Program-made: the position numbers and the translations under genes | DNA from: Endothia cerciana | Taxonomy: Eukaryota > Ascomycota > Sordariomycetes > Diaporthales > Cryphonectriaceae | Length of the DNA stretch: 64,000 bases | Reading direction: 5' to 3' | Assembly: GCA_026119935.1 (NCBI GenBank) | Contig: JALRMH010000031.1 | Span: 248,001-312,000, forward strand | In this document: piece by piece, positions 43,560 through 54,600 of the stretch | How the letters are laid out: each line of letters begins with the position of its first letter | How positions within the stretch are numbered: position 1 is the stretch's first letter | Notes under the pieces: model-generated | What the model was told of the DNA's origin: nothing | Database searches by the model: none | The model's input: only the letters and a program-made list of their open reading frames with translations

Positions 43560-45734
43560 CTAGAGCCTGCTCTCAGCTGGCTCGACCTTGATCGGGCCGG
43601 TTGATAACGCCCCATCCGTGACAACCAGACCCAGGCCCCCTCCACGAAATTGATCATCCTCGGCAGCCAGCTCGACTCCAGTGCCAACAATCGTCCCCAA
43701 AATCCGTGGGCCGTCAGCCTGTACGATGACTTCATATTTTTCGTCTAGTCCCCACGAGAAATTTGCAGAAGCGAGGACGATCCTCTTCTCGTCCAAAGCC
43801 TTGACCAAAGACACCGTGGTGCCGTTCCCAGAAAGCACCAAGGCATAGTACCTGTTGAGGCCTCGGACTCGGACAGCAACTCCTGCAGGCGTCCCGAGTT
43901 TGACAGTGAATTCGAAGACGGTGACGCGGTAGTCTGTCCAGTCCCGTGTGCCGTGGATGAGAATGCCCTCTCCGCGGTTTTGCACGATGCAGAACAGACG
44001 CCCCATCCAGGGGTGCAACCCTTCCACCGCTTTCACCCATGCTTTCAACCAGAACTGGCCCGGACGCTCACCAGCCGATGGCTTCTTCAGCATCATCCTC
44101 GGGATGCCTGTCCAGCCTAGATAGTCGACAATCACCTTGCCCGTGAAGCTCTCATCTTTCGCGCGTAGCGCAACGCCAACGGCCTGTATAGGCTGGCTGT
44201 CAAAGTCGTCCGGGAGAGTCCACTCAAGAGTCGTCTCCTGGCCAGGCCCAACATCTACGCCTTCGCCATCCTTGGTTTGAAGATCATCTCTTGGTCCGTA
44301 CACCTTAAGACGGAGGGCCACCTTGATCGATGTTGTGCTATTTCCTGGCAGGCGGATCTTCGCTCTCAGCGTCTGCCCAGGATAAACAAGAGGCGATGCC
44401 ATTAAGGGGTAGATAGGCATCTTCAACACGTCCTTGCCCATGAACGTGTCAGTCAAGGCCTCAATGACGCCATGTGACGGCATCAAATCAGAGCAGTTAA
44501 TCGCAAGACCGCCGTGCCCATTGTCATCATACTCGTGAGTGACAGCGCCACCACTGGTTCTGAAACCTTGAACACTGCCGGGAAGGCCGAAGTGGAATTG
44601 TGCCCCATATTTCGGCGGTGGCATTGGGGCTTCGCCGGCTATCCGCCTGCCAAGATTGGCGACTTCCAGAGCGATGCTCGCTGCATTGGCGATGGAGAAG
44701 CCTCCATCTGCACTTGATATTAGAGCCCTGTCAGCGATTGGGCCTCGCCAGTCCACGTTTCCCTTAAATGCCTCCAGGCCGTGTATCAGGGCAACGAGAC
44801 AACCGACGTTGCCCGAGTTACAGTCTGTGTCCCAGCCGCAGGTGTTGATGATATGCATTGCTTCAGTAAAATCATGTCCGCCGTAAAGGAGTGCCAAGAT
44901 CATAACGCCATGGTTAGGCATGATATGACATACGCCGCAGTACTTGTCGTAGCCGTACTTGTCCTCAATTCTCTGTCTCGTCTTCAGCCAGTCGCGGTCC
45001 GAGGCATGCCATCCGCGGACATCCGTGATCAGGCCGGCGATCGCTGAGTCCTTTGATATGAAGCTGAGTCCAATATCGAAGAGGTGGTCGACGTCCTTTG
45101 AAACAAAGGCCTCCGCCTCCATGGCAGCCCAGAGGACGGCAGCATTCACAGACTCGCCGTCGTGGCTGACGCTACCCGCCTCCCTGGCCAGACGCGCTGC
45201 CAGCTTTGGATTGCCGGGCGCCACCATCGCCCACCCGTCGATGAATATCTGCGCCCCGATCTGCTCGGCCACAGTCCTCCCGTTCGTAGCGATGGCACCA
45301 CTCCCCGGCGCGGGTATGCCATTCTTCAGGTTCAAATACGCCGTGTGCTCGGTCGACACCCCCTTCCCGCCCCACCACAGAATCGTCTGCCCCTCGATGA
45401 TCTGGTTGAGCCACGTCCTCCCGATCTGCTCGCTCGTGATCTCGGCGCTGAAGCCATGCTCCTCCAGCGCACGGACAAAGGTGAAGGTACCCGAGACGTC
45501 GTCGTCCGTGACGACTAGAGGCAGCTCGCGGTCCCTGGCAGAGCCTTGGGACGGATCGAACGGGGAGGCTGGCATGTTGGGGTGGTTGTGGACGTAGAAG
45601 CGGATAGGTCCGAGGACCTCCATGATCTTCTGGTGCGTCCATCCCTCGAAGGGTCGTCCCAGGTAGACGCCTATCAGCTTCCCGAGCACGCCGGCGTAGA
45701 CGCGCTCGAGATAGTCAGCCGGAAGGGAGGCCAT
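43560..45734 (-). CDS. ADP-ribosylglycohydrolase family protein with C-terminal jelly-roll-like domain
   Basis: Catalytic part belongs to the ADP-ribosylglycohydrolase fold (DraG/ARH type), which removes ADP-ribose from proteins or related adducts using a binuclear metal centre. I chose Met at 45734 (MASLPADYLERVYAGVLGKL), where family homology starts; the frame is open up to Met 45914, so a 784-residue form is possible. With the shorter start it has 724 residues. Metal ligands are readable as TDDD at 76-79 and Asp302/Asp304 in CGWDTDCNSGN, with HDGESVNAAV near 191. Residues about 330-480 are a beta-rich linker. Residues about 560-720 look like a concanavalin/LamG-type jelly roll (RGLNRYYALVLSGNGTTVSL, GGLGLVVTDGALS), hinting at carbohydrate binding or at activity on a glycosidic substrate. 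Single exon, no signal peptide seen with the short start. Confidence 0.85.
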   Translation of the reverse strand: MASLPADYLERVYAGVLGKLIGVYLGRPFEGWTHQKIMEVLGPIRFYVHNHPNMPASPFDPSQGSARDRELPLVVTDDDVSGTFTFVRALEEHGFSAEITSEQIGRTWLNQIIEGQTILWWGGKGVSTEHTAYLNLKNGIPAPGSGAIATNGRTVAEQIGAQIFIDGWAMVAPGNPKLAARLAREAGSVSHDGESVNAAVLWAAMEAEAFVSKDVDHLFDIGLSFISKDSAIAGLITDVRGWHASDRDWLKTRQRIEDKYGYDKYCGVCHIMPNHGVMILALLYGGHDFTEAMHIINTCGWDTDCNSGNVGCLVALIHGLEAFKGNVDWRGPIADRALISSADGGFSIANAASIALEVANLGRRIAGEAPMPPPKYGAQFHFGLPGSVQGFRTSGGAVTHEYDDNGHGGLAINCSDLMPSHGVIEALTDTFMGKDVLKMPIYPLMASPLVYPGQTLRAKIRLPGNSTTSIKVALRLKVYGPRDDLQTKDGEGVDVGPGQETTLEWTLPDDFDSQPIQAVGVALRAKDESFTGKVIVDYLGWTGIPRMMLKKPSAGERPGQFWLKAWVKAVEGLHPWMGRLFCIVQNRGEGILIHGTRDWTDYRVTVFEFTVKLGTPAGVAVRVRGLNRYYALVLSGNGTTVSLVKALDEKRIVLASANFSWGLDEKYEVIVQADGPRILGTIVGTGVELAAEDDQFRGGGLGLVVTDGALSTGPIKVEPAESRL

Positions 45735-46073
45735 GTCCCAGGCGATGTTTCTATATCTAGCCGGAGCTAAGTCGGAGATGGTCGTCAGCGGGACTGAGAA
45801 GCTTGTGCTGGTGCAAGTGTATGCGGATGGACGTTTCTGTCGGTCCCCCGCCTTGATGGCGATCCGGAGACCGCGCGGGTGGGGCCTGACGTCGGCTTCC
45901 TGACTGCCGGCCACCTGATCTGACCATAGTTAAAACAGAATCGGCCACACCGGAAGTAGAGACGAAATCAAGATGCCTACTAATTCCCTGAGATTCTCTT
46001 TTCAAGCACAAGATCATAAACACTCTATCAATCCTGCAGAGTCGAATGAAGGACCTGGCGTGGCCGGGTTTTG
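45735..46073. other. Intergenic or alternative 5' coding end, 339 bp
   Basis: Bases 45735-45914 stay open in the ADP-ribosylglycohydrolase frame and could encode 60 extra residues, without a recognisable targeting signal. The rest has no feature. Confidence 0.4.
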
Positions 46074-46735
46074 TCAGCTTTGGGACACAAGGCACTCTGC
46101 AGCGTCGGTGTCCTCATAGGGTCCTCGAGAATGGTCTTCTAGATTCAGTCCCCCGATGCTATCCCTTAATAGCGCAATGGCCATAGCCATAAGCTCCTTG
46201 TATCTCTGTTCTCCTCCAAGAAATGCATTTTTCGTGACTCCAGACCAGCTGTGTTTTCTTCTCGAACCGTGTTTTGAAATTGGTGACATCCTGGGCTATG
46301 CATTCAACGCTGAGACCGTAGAACGGCGTTTCGGGCCGAGACCATGGGATTCCAAGCTGATACATTTGCTTGAGCAGAGCCCCAAGAAGCTTACAACTCT
46401 GGTCGTATATGTACGAGAGCGTTCCGTCCTTGTCGCGCAGGTCATCAACAAGCCTATAGAGCACGTCCAGGAGCTGCTGGAGCGACTCGGCTCTCACGCG
46501 GTTCACGCTTTCTAAGCCACATGTCAACGCAAACTCAATATGCTCTCGGAGTTGGACCTACCATACACACCTTCAGGTATTGGAAGACCTGAAGTGTTAA
46601 TCAGGTCCATCTCGTGCAGGATGGCAATGCGCGTGATGTTTCGGAACAAGAGTGGCTTATGAAGGATGACCGAGATCAGGATCCAACGGATAATGTCCTC
46701 ACTAGCTTGCTTCGGAAGCGAACCAAGAGCTTAGT
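46074..46735 (-). pseudogene. Decayed gene of unknown family
   Basis: Minus-strand pieces read like one protein. First EDIIRWILISVILHKPLLF and ITRIAILHEMDLINTSGLP (about 46720-46590). Next, after a short unreadable stretch with no splice pair in phase, come LTCGLESVNRVRAESLQQLL and QSCKLLGALLKQMYQLGIPW (from about 46527). Then there is a frame change near 46230 in an AAAAA run to FLGGEQRYKELMAMAIALLR and a tail ending ECLVSQS at 46074. The helical, Leu-rich character is consistent throughout. No domain is recognised. It could be a functional gene with an intron I have placed wrongly, but the frame change in an A-run favours decay. Confidence 0.4.
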
Positions 46736-47150
46736 GATACGCCAGGAGAGTACCAAGTAGGCAGGCTTGAGGATCGATAGCAAGTCGTTGAGTTCGAGAG
46801 ATTATGACTGATGCTGATACTGGGGCCATCAGCCCCAGGCGTGCGACCTGAATGGACCAGGGAGACAAATGAGATTCGGGTGGCGTTTGTGATCAGAGAC
46901 TTAACACTGTCGTGGAAGTATCACACTATACGGGAGTGCCAGCCTTGTCATCTGCCATCGAGCCCTTGAGACTGTCGTGGTCCCCATGAAGGCGGGGGAT
47001 GTGGCATCCTTGTCCTTGACAATAGCCTGTGACGGATCTCATGCAACCCTTGCTTGTATTATTTATTGAGAGTCTCCCATGAAGGTGAGTCAATTTGTGT
47101 AACGCGTTTTCGCCCTTTTCTCCTTTCCTCCGGATCCTACCCTGAGGACA

Positions 47151-47162
47151 CCCCCCCCCCCC
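47151..47162 (+). repeat. Poly-C homopolymer, 12 bp
   Basis: Run of 12 C between GAGGACA and ACATGTGT. Confidence 0.9.
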
Positions 47163-47554
47163 ACATGTGTCTTGACATCTTGGACAGACAGCATATAATG
47201 CCCAACAGGATTTGCAGTTGGCCCATACAGATATAACAGACTAGGCATGACGTTGTATCATCTAGATGAGGATTAGCTTGCTGTGCACGACACTATTACG
47301 TGCAGTAATCAATCGTCCCTTGCGGGGTCGCGGCTCAGACGGTTGAATTCAACGGAACCACGAAAATGGTGTGGCTCTGATATGATTGAGACCCCTGCAT
47401 TGGCCACCCGGCAAGGCTGTCTTCGTATAATACACTCGAGGTATAGGGTTGATCCATCCACACAACAGATGCGAAAGGCTTCCTTGCCCTCTCATAAGCT
47501 TTGGGCAGAGCTTGGCCTTTTGGCGGTGGAACTCATGGCCAATATCCGGGGGGC

Positions 47555-47566
47555 GGGGGGGGGGGG
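47555..47566 (+). repeat. Poly-G homopolymer, 12 bp
   Basis: Twelve G preceded by GGGGGGC, about 180 bp upstream of the xylanase start codon. Strongly G-rich on the coding strand. Confidence 0.9.
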
Positions 47567-47653
47567 TACTTGCGACGGTCGGAGCGACAGCTTCCATGTA
47601 AATTGATTAAGCAAAACACGATGCTGAAGAGGCGACATCAGGCTCCTCGGGGG

Positions 47654-47659
47654 TATAAA
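47654..47659 (+). promoter_or_regulatory. TATA box of the GH11 xylanase gene
   Basis: TATAAA about 90 bp upstream of the ATG at 47748. Confidence 0.55.
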
Positions 47660-47747
47660 GGTCTCAGATGTGGCCCAGATCAATATTTCCTGCGATATAG
47701 CGCCCAACTACAACTGTGAAATCCGCACCCTGACCTGCACACCCAAC

Positions 47748-48488
47748 ATGATTGCCCTCACGAAATTCGCCATTGCGTTCTTTGCGGTCACTGGAAGCCT
47801 TGCGGCCCCTGCTGCAGACCCCGCCGCTGACGCCCCCGACTTCATGCTGGGAGGCGACAACCTTGCCCGCCGCCAAGACTATAACCAGAACTATGTGACT
47901 GACGGTAGCGTCAACTTCTCACCGACGAGCAACGGGTACTCAGTTTCGTTCTCTGGCGCGGGCGACTTTGTCGTCGGAAAGGGCTGGTCTGCGGGCACAA
48001 CCAGGTAATATTGTTCTTGACGACCGGGACCTCCACCGATAGGAGAGTGACCTAGATTCCTAACGAAGTAACGTAGGAACATCACCTTCAGCGGCGCCAC
48101 AACCGACACGGCTGGGACCGTCCTGGTCTCGGTCTACGGCTGGTCCAGGAACCCTCTGGTTGAGTACTACGTGCAGGAGTACACCAGCGACGGCAAGGGC
48201 TCGGCGCAGGGCACGCAGCTCGGCACCGTCGACTGCGACGGGTCCACCTATGACATCTGGGAGCACCAGCAGGTCAACCAGCCCTCCATCGCGGGCACGA
48301 CGACCTTCCAGCAGTACATCTCGAACCGGCGCACCGCGCGGCCCGGCAATGGCACCGTCACGACGAGCTGCCACTTTAACGCGTGGGCTAAACTGGGTCT
48401 GAACCTGGGCACGCTGGATTACCAGGTGTTGGCGACTGAGGGCTGGGGCAGTGCCGGTGGTAACTCACAATACACTATCAGCGGCTGA
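47748..48488 (+). CDS. Secreted GH11 endo-beta-1,4-xylanase
   Basis: Cleaves beta-1,4-xylan in plant cell walls, retaining mechanism. Two exons, 47748-48004 and 48077-48488, join in phase across a 72-bp intron (GTAATA..CGTAG), giving 222 residues. A signal peptide (about 1-19, IALTKFAIAFFAVTGSLA) and a short propeptide ending LARRQ (a Kex2-like basic pair) precede the catalytic jelly roll. The nucleophile Glu lies in NPLVEYYVQE and the acid/base Glu in ATEGW. The thumb loop region QPSIAGTTTF and the HFNAWAKLGLNLG helix are present. No carbohydrate-binding module. Compared with typical family members, the thumb and following strand carry unusual residues (QQYISNRRTARPGNG). The internal in-frame Met at 47670 belongs to the leader; the signal peptide fixes the start at 47748. 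Confidence 0.93.
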
Positions 48489-49197
48489 GGATCGGCCTCA
48501 TCCATCAGCTTGAGGATGGCTGATGGGCCCGAGTTGGCCTTTAGCTCTGAGATATGGGGACGAACGCCATGCGTCATGGCTGAGCTCGTCGATATAGCAA
48601 TGACATTCTGACGCGACCAAGGTAGTCCAAAGCAGACTTTGTTGAATCTTCTCTCCGAACTTGTCACAGCGGTGGCACACTCATGTGTCTGGCCGTTATT
48701 GTTCTTCGCAGTGAAATACTGCCCCCCCCCGTAAGACTGCGTCAAACAAGAAAATCTGTAACAATTAACAGGAAAACAGAACCTTTGCCCCATCTGAGTC
48801 CTCCAAGTCCTCGTTGAAGTAGTGTATTTGCTACTACTACCAGCATCTTCACTAGGGGCCGTTCGACCCTGTATATAGGGCCCAGGCCTCGTCACTGGCC
48901 GACGACCGTCTACTAGGCTTCTCCTCAGGGCACACTGCCAGGGCACCGTGTCTACCCTAAGGGCGGGGTATGGGCGGTACGCTCAGGGCTGGTCTGCGAG
49001 GTTTTGGCGGGTTAGGGTTGCGGGCACCCTTGCTGGGCTGCACGCTTGCTTACCACACTCACAAAAGAACGGACACTTGGAGTTTTGTACTGTCCAACTT
49101 AAAAGTGCTGAAGTATCAGCTCCCTTTACCTCTCATCTGCTCTTTTCTTCTGCACCTCTATCATGCTCGTTCTGGACGGGCCTCTCAGACATACATC
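48489..49197. other. Intergenic; leader of the DUF4470/MYND gene
   Basis: 3' flank of the xylanase gene, including a 9-C run at 48722-48730, then the upstream region of the next gene. A minus frame at 48419-48946 overlaps the xylanase end and has no motif. Confidence 0.5.
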
Positions 49198-52100
49198 ATG
49201 CTCACGCCACCAACCCTCAGCTCCATTTTCAACCCGTTGGGAGACACGCCTGCGGTGAACTTGGTGCGATGCATGCCGCCGGGGGACCCGAAGGACGCAG
49301 CCATCCTGCTCCTCGACGGCTGTGACTTGAGGCACATCTTGTATACATGCTTTGCAGAAAAGAATTCCCGTGAGCCACCGTAAGGTCCTGCTTTGCAATG
49401 CCACCTGCTGACCACTCGACTCGGCAGGCTCGAGTACATCATCAAGGAAGCTAGACATCACCTGCTGTGATATCGAGGATGCGGTAGTTGGTGCGCCTTG
49501 CTCCCTCGCTCGTACATTGTTCCTCATCCGCTGATCTTCTTTAGCACGTAACGTGCTCTTCTTGGCGCTACTCACTGCTGGGGAGGGAACGCCTCCCCCA
49601 CGCATCCTCTGGAACCTGTACTACCAACTGTACCTCGATGATGAATCCGTACGAATACTGGAGCCGCACGTCCACAAGCTTTGTCATTTATCATCTTCGC
49701 TCATCAAGTGGGAGGAAGGAATGTTTGGTGACAATATCCGCTTTGGAGACGCTGAAACACTCAGCTCTGTCCACGACATTTGGTCTGAGTACCTCGGGGT
49801 CTTGTCGGGCATGCATGCGAGTCAGTACCGTTCTGACTTCGCAGCGGCGCTGGAGAGAACAAAGAAGCTCAAGAATGACGGGAATCTCGGAGATGCGTTG
49901 AAGTATCGAGGCGCCAGGGCAGCCGCGCCACTCGGCATACGGTCCTTGGGGGACGCTGGGCTGACAACTGCCCTGGAATTCTGGATGGGAACAGGGACGT
50001 CCGGCAGCGCTGGTGAAGAGAACAGTACCCCGAATCCTCTTTTTGCGATTCCCCTGGTCGGCGAGAACTCTCGCAGGGTCAATATCCTGTCCCCTACCAA
50101 CATCCTGTCACCTGCTTGCAACCCCCTTTTGGGCTTCCATCTGGCGGCAGCCGAAGCACAGCTCGCTGAAACCTCACCGCTGAGGGGTTCCGAGCCCGAA
50201 GGGGCTCATACACCGGGATCCAGCCTCGCTGCAGCCGCTCAGCTCCAATTCTCAGAGTGGACGGAAGCCTTTCAGGATATGTCATCACGGCACCTCATCG
50301 TCCGGTTCACATCCGCCGACTGTGTTGCATTCTGTCACACACTCCAACACATGAACCAAACCAAAAAGGCCTGTTCCAATCTCTACAGGCGGCAGTTCAG
50401 CCCAGATAAGCTCGAGTTGGATACACGCGAGTACACCCTGCGAAAAGCTCCAACACGATTCGATGTAATAGAGACGGCACACCTATCCGACTCTGTAGGA
50501 CTACTGAACGTCCTCGTCTCAGCCGGGCCACTGCTCCGGAATAAACCATGGGCCACTTTCTACACAGGGATAACCGTCGACGGTACCGGCACATTGATGG
50601 ACAAGCCCGACAGGGTCCTCTGTGGGCCGCTGAAGACAATAACAACTCTCTTGGGGATCAGTCCCGTTGAATACTGGACTAATGCCACGACAGTGTCAAA
50701 CGTTGACGAGTATATACTTGCTGCTTCGGCCGCTCAGATCGCCCCATTGGAATCTAGCATTCGTCATCGCTTGTCGTGGAAACAAAACCGACATTTCAGC
50801 GGCCAGCCGCCGTGGGCAAAGTTGAGGGTCGACGCAACTGGTATAGCAGCCCTCGTTCTGGTTGTCTACAAAAATATATTCGCCAAAAACCCCACGGGTA
50901 TCTCACAGGATGATAAGCAGACCGCGACGCAGTATAGCACGTGCCTGAATTACCATCACGGGAGCTTTGCTGCATTCATCAAGCTGCTGCTGCAATGCAT
51001 CGACACTGACAGGCAGGCTGTCTGCGAGCAGGTCCTCAAAATGATCGGCCAGCCGCAACTATCACTTGCATTGTCAATGCAAGGGCTTTACAGTCTGGCC
51101 CGGCCCGAGGATGATGAAGCTAGGCAAGCAGGAAAGAGTGCCCTTTCAACGTGGTCTAGCATCCCTGACTCAGTCTATATCACGATAAAAGTCCCGAAAG
51201 ATCACTGGAAACGCTACCACCAGGCCCCCGTCTTGCAAAATACTCCTTTTGTTGTTCAGGGTTGCATTTCAGTCCAAGAGGACAGTCAGCAGCCCTCGGA
51301 GAGCCTCTTTGATGATGTTCAGATCATCTTTGGCAGTTTTGAGGACTTTAGTGAGGACCGCGACTCCGACTTTTTGGTATCGATCTGGCAGGATAAGCAT
51401 GGCGCCGCTGCGAATTGGGATATGATTGCATCATTCTGCGTGCCAGCAGCATCGATACAGCATGATCCCAGTCATACCAAGGTATCTCTGCGCGTACAGA
51501 ATAACGCCTGGAATCGGGAAGTATTTGGGCATTCGGCAAACGTGGGTGACGACATGGAAATCTTCAGTGTCGGCCTGGATAACCTAGACCTTGTGTACAT
51601 CACCAGATCTCCGGCGTGCCAGGATGGCCATCCTGTGTACAACAGCCTGAAGCTGGAGTATCGGCAACTATCTGACACTAGTCAATGTGAATCGCACTTC
51701 TCGTGTGAGCTGGACGCATCGGGTTCCATTACTTCCATCACCGGCCACCTTGCCGTAACATCCGCCGAAGGCAAGCAGTTACTGGCTGACAAAGCCGAAG
51801 TGGAAATACGCAAGATGTCCCCGTGCGTCTTCCAGGTCATCTTGGGAAGCGAAGAAAGCGTCTTCGAACTCATATTTCCAGTGCCCGTTGCCAAGGACGG
51901 GAGCAAGACCCGGGTTGCCCGAACATCAGCCTTCATTGAGATCATGGCGCCACTTGCCGATCCCGCACACTCACAAACACTAGACGATTTCGTCTCCCCG
52001 GCCGTCCTTACGAGAATCTCTCGAATGCCAATACCTATCATCCTCAATATGCCGCATCTGAATCTCGACAGCCTACCTATTCTCGATGCGTCCAACAAAG

Positions 52101-52987
52101 AGCGACTCAGCTTCCTCACCACCCTAGCCTCGTGGACCTTCTCTGCGCGCGAGCGCAAGTTGCGCGAAGAGATACTGGACGCCAGCACGTCATGGCAATC
52201 CCCATCGGCTCGCATGAACTTCAAAGAGTCTATATTCACAATGTTCATGCTCGCATCAGGGCTCCAGGGTGGCCAGACAGGCCTCTTCGCCATCAACCAC
52301 CCTGGAAGGGGGGGCATCCACATGCTCATCTTCGTCTCCGCCATCCGCCTCGATGCCTCCAATGCCAGCGTCGCCCTCGACGCGGCTGTCATCCCCTTCA
52401 CGGTCAATCTCATCCGATCCGGCGTACTCGACTCGTTCCTCCTCGTCCTGCGCACGCTCGAGTGCTGCACCCTCACTGTCGATGATGCTGAGCTCGTGCT
52501 CTGGAAGAAGGCCCTGCCGGCACTAGTCGAACGGTCCAGGAGCTGGGGTCACGAGCACCAGGGAGTGTGTGAGTACACGGAGCCCGGCGCGGAAATCCCG
52601 CTGAGCATAGAGCCAGGCAAGCAGGCCATCTGCAGCTGTGGCGCCGGCAAGCTGCCCAAGGGTTTTATCAGCCTGCCCGAGTGGGACACGGCCTCGCGCT
52701 TTGCAACGCGCTTCGCCATCAGCCCGGTGTACGCATCGCCTCTGGTGGAGGAGGTGGTCGACCCGGAAGTGCTTAGAAATGCCGTCGCGACGGGAGCCGG
52801 AATTGGCGTGCCGGGTAATGAGACGCTGCGGTGTCGGAGTTGCGGCGCGACCGAGGCGAAGGGGGGAGGCGCGCTGAAGAAGTGCATGCGGTGCCTGAAG
52901 ATCCGGTACTGCTCTACCGAGTGCCAGAGGAAGGACTGGAAGAAGCATCGGATAGAGTGCGAGGAGGCTAGGGGGGGTCGTACGTAG
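49198..52987 (+). CDS. DUF4470 and MYND zinc-finger protein
   Basis: Large fungal protein of unknown function. The three-exon model 49198-49369, 49428-49490 and 49545-52987 (introns 58 and 54 bp) is in phase and gives 1225 residues. N-terminal DUF4470 is seen across the exons: NPLGDTPAVNLVRCMPPGDP, ILLLDGCDLRHILYTCF, then RKLDITCCDIEDAVVARNVL, which is created only by splicing, and FLALLTAGEGTP. The middle about 900 residues are poorly conserved. The C-terminus carries a complete MYND finger: CRSCGA, CMRCLKIRYCSTECQ, RKDWKKHRIEC, which normally binds proline-rich peptides. DUF4470+MYND architectures are common in Pezizomycotina and sometimes expanded. Splice junctions that rebuild a conserved block make this model secure. 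There is no signal peptide; it is probably cytosolic or nuclear. The MYND pseudogene at 41.9-43.2 kb has a different domain order. Confidence 0.9.
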
Positions 52988-53857
52988 GCGTGCGCGTGTC
53001 CCAGATGGGAGGTATTGTATTGTTTCCATGTGCTTTGGACACATGTCTTTGGGTACATGCCGATATTCCCAGCAGGAGGGTTGGACTCTACAAGAGCCCA
53101 TATGATCTCCGGGCAGCCTTGCATTGTGTAAAATCCGTTTCGGGGTTTGCCACCTGTCTCTGGTGGTGTGCCTCGCAGAACCTGCCGTCAAGAATGCAAC
53201 TGTCTAGATTACACTGTATTTCTTGATATAGGACATTCGTTAATGTAAGTGTCCGCCGTATAGTCATTTCGATCTGCGATAACTGGCTTCGTAACAGAGA
53301 GATACAGCTCTTCATACCTCCTTAGCCTGCCTCTCACCCAAGTACAGGATCCCGGTTGCACGCTTGAGTTGAAGTAGGACGAAGTAACCATGGAATGGAC
53401 GACCCCCCGGGGTGGGGAGGATGGTCGGCGGCGCAATAGGTTATGATGTTAACGCCCGCTCGATCTTCAGATCTTCGATTTTTGTCGAGAATTTAAGGGT
53501 TTCCACATATACAAGAGAGCGGGTGATATTGCCTGGTGACACTGACTAGACAAATACCACCCCTTCTTCACCAACTCTCAGCTTCAGACGGCCATCCCAC
53601 ATCCTTAGACCTGGCAACTGCCAGCCTCCCCTGTTGAATCTAAACGAGTGTGGAAGCTTGATTTCTTCAACTACGGAGCTCCTCAAGGGAGCTGATGAGG
53701 CTATTTATGTGTAACTATCGCCAAAGACTCTGGCTCAGGGCTCGTATTTACGAGCCTGTGGCGTTTCCTGAAACGAGGCTATCGTGGCCTGATACAGACT
53801 ACCAAGCCGGTTTCCGGGCATAGGTTCTTTGGCAGGCATAGGCCTTACGATCAACAA

Positions 53858-53871
53858 CCCCCCCCCCCCCC
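53858..53871 (+). repeat. Poly-C homopolymer, 14 bp
   Basis: Longest C-run of the window, between TCAACAA and AATCGACG. Confidence 0.9.
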
Positions 53872-54413
53872 AATCGACGCATGGCAACAGCCAGCACACC
53901 AATTGCAATACACAGATTCATTTTCAAGGTTGTTCCATTCGCAGGATTATGGGAAGACCTACCGTTCGAAGCCAATCAACATCCCAATCAATAACAAGAC
54001 CAAGGCAGCAAGAAGAGACTACTTTGGCGGTGTCCCGTTACTGACTCGCCTCCTGCAACGCCTCATAACCTTGGGACCTCCAAAACAAGCAATTTTCTTG
54101 CTATCTTAGGGTCGGAGCGGCGATTGTATTGGAGTGGTGTGTCGCGGACCGACGCTCAAACTCCATTCGGGCCGCATCAACCCAAGGTACCGAGCCGGCG
54201 CGGAATGGACGCGTTGGTCCGCGATTAATCTGAGGAGCCGTAGGAGCGACCGATTGATGTGCTGATTGAGGTCCCGTTGGGGTCATGGTGGGTTGACCAA
54301 GCTGAGGTCTATGGGAAGAATCATGATCGGAAGACCGGTGATCTTGCCATGCTGGTAGTGATTGTTGTTTGGTTTTGTGTGCGAGGAGATCTCGGCAGTG
54401 AAGTCCGAAGCCA

Positions 54414-54600
54414 TTGATGCAGAGTGTAGTGAGGTGAGCTGTGGTAGGTCGTTGTCTGGTGGATTGTGGAGGGAGAAAATATGTGCGAATATAGTTACGG
54501 AGTCAAGTCTTGATGCAGAGCGTGGTGGATTTGGCTGTGTTGGATGGTTGAGTGATGGATTGTCGAGAGAAGAAATGGATTTGGATGTAGAAAGCAGCCT
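54414..54600 (+). repeat. Diverged tandem duplication, period 96 bp
   Basis: TTGATGCAGAGTGTAGTG at 54414 returns as TTGATGCAGAGCGTGGTG at 54510. Further matches at the same spacing include GGTGGATTGTGGAGGGAGAA against GATGGATTGTCGAGAGAAGA. Two copies, clearly diverged. Confidence 0.5.

Larger units (their letters stand above)
46736..47747. other. Intergenic with two homopolymers; xylanase promoter
   Basis: No gene recognised. Contains a 12-C run (47151-47162), a 12-G run (47555-47566) and the TATA box of the GH11 gene. Confidence 0.5.
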
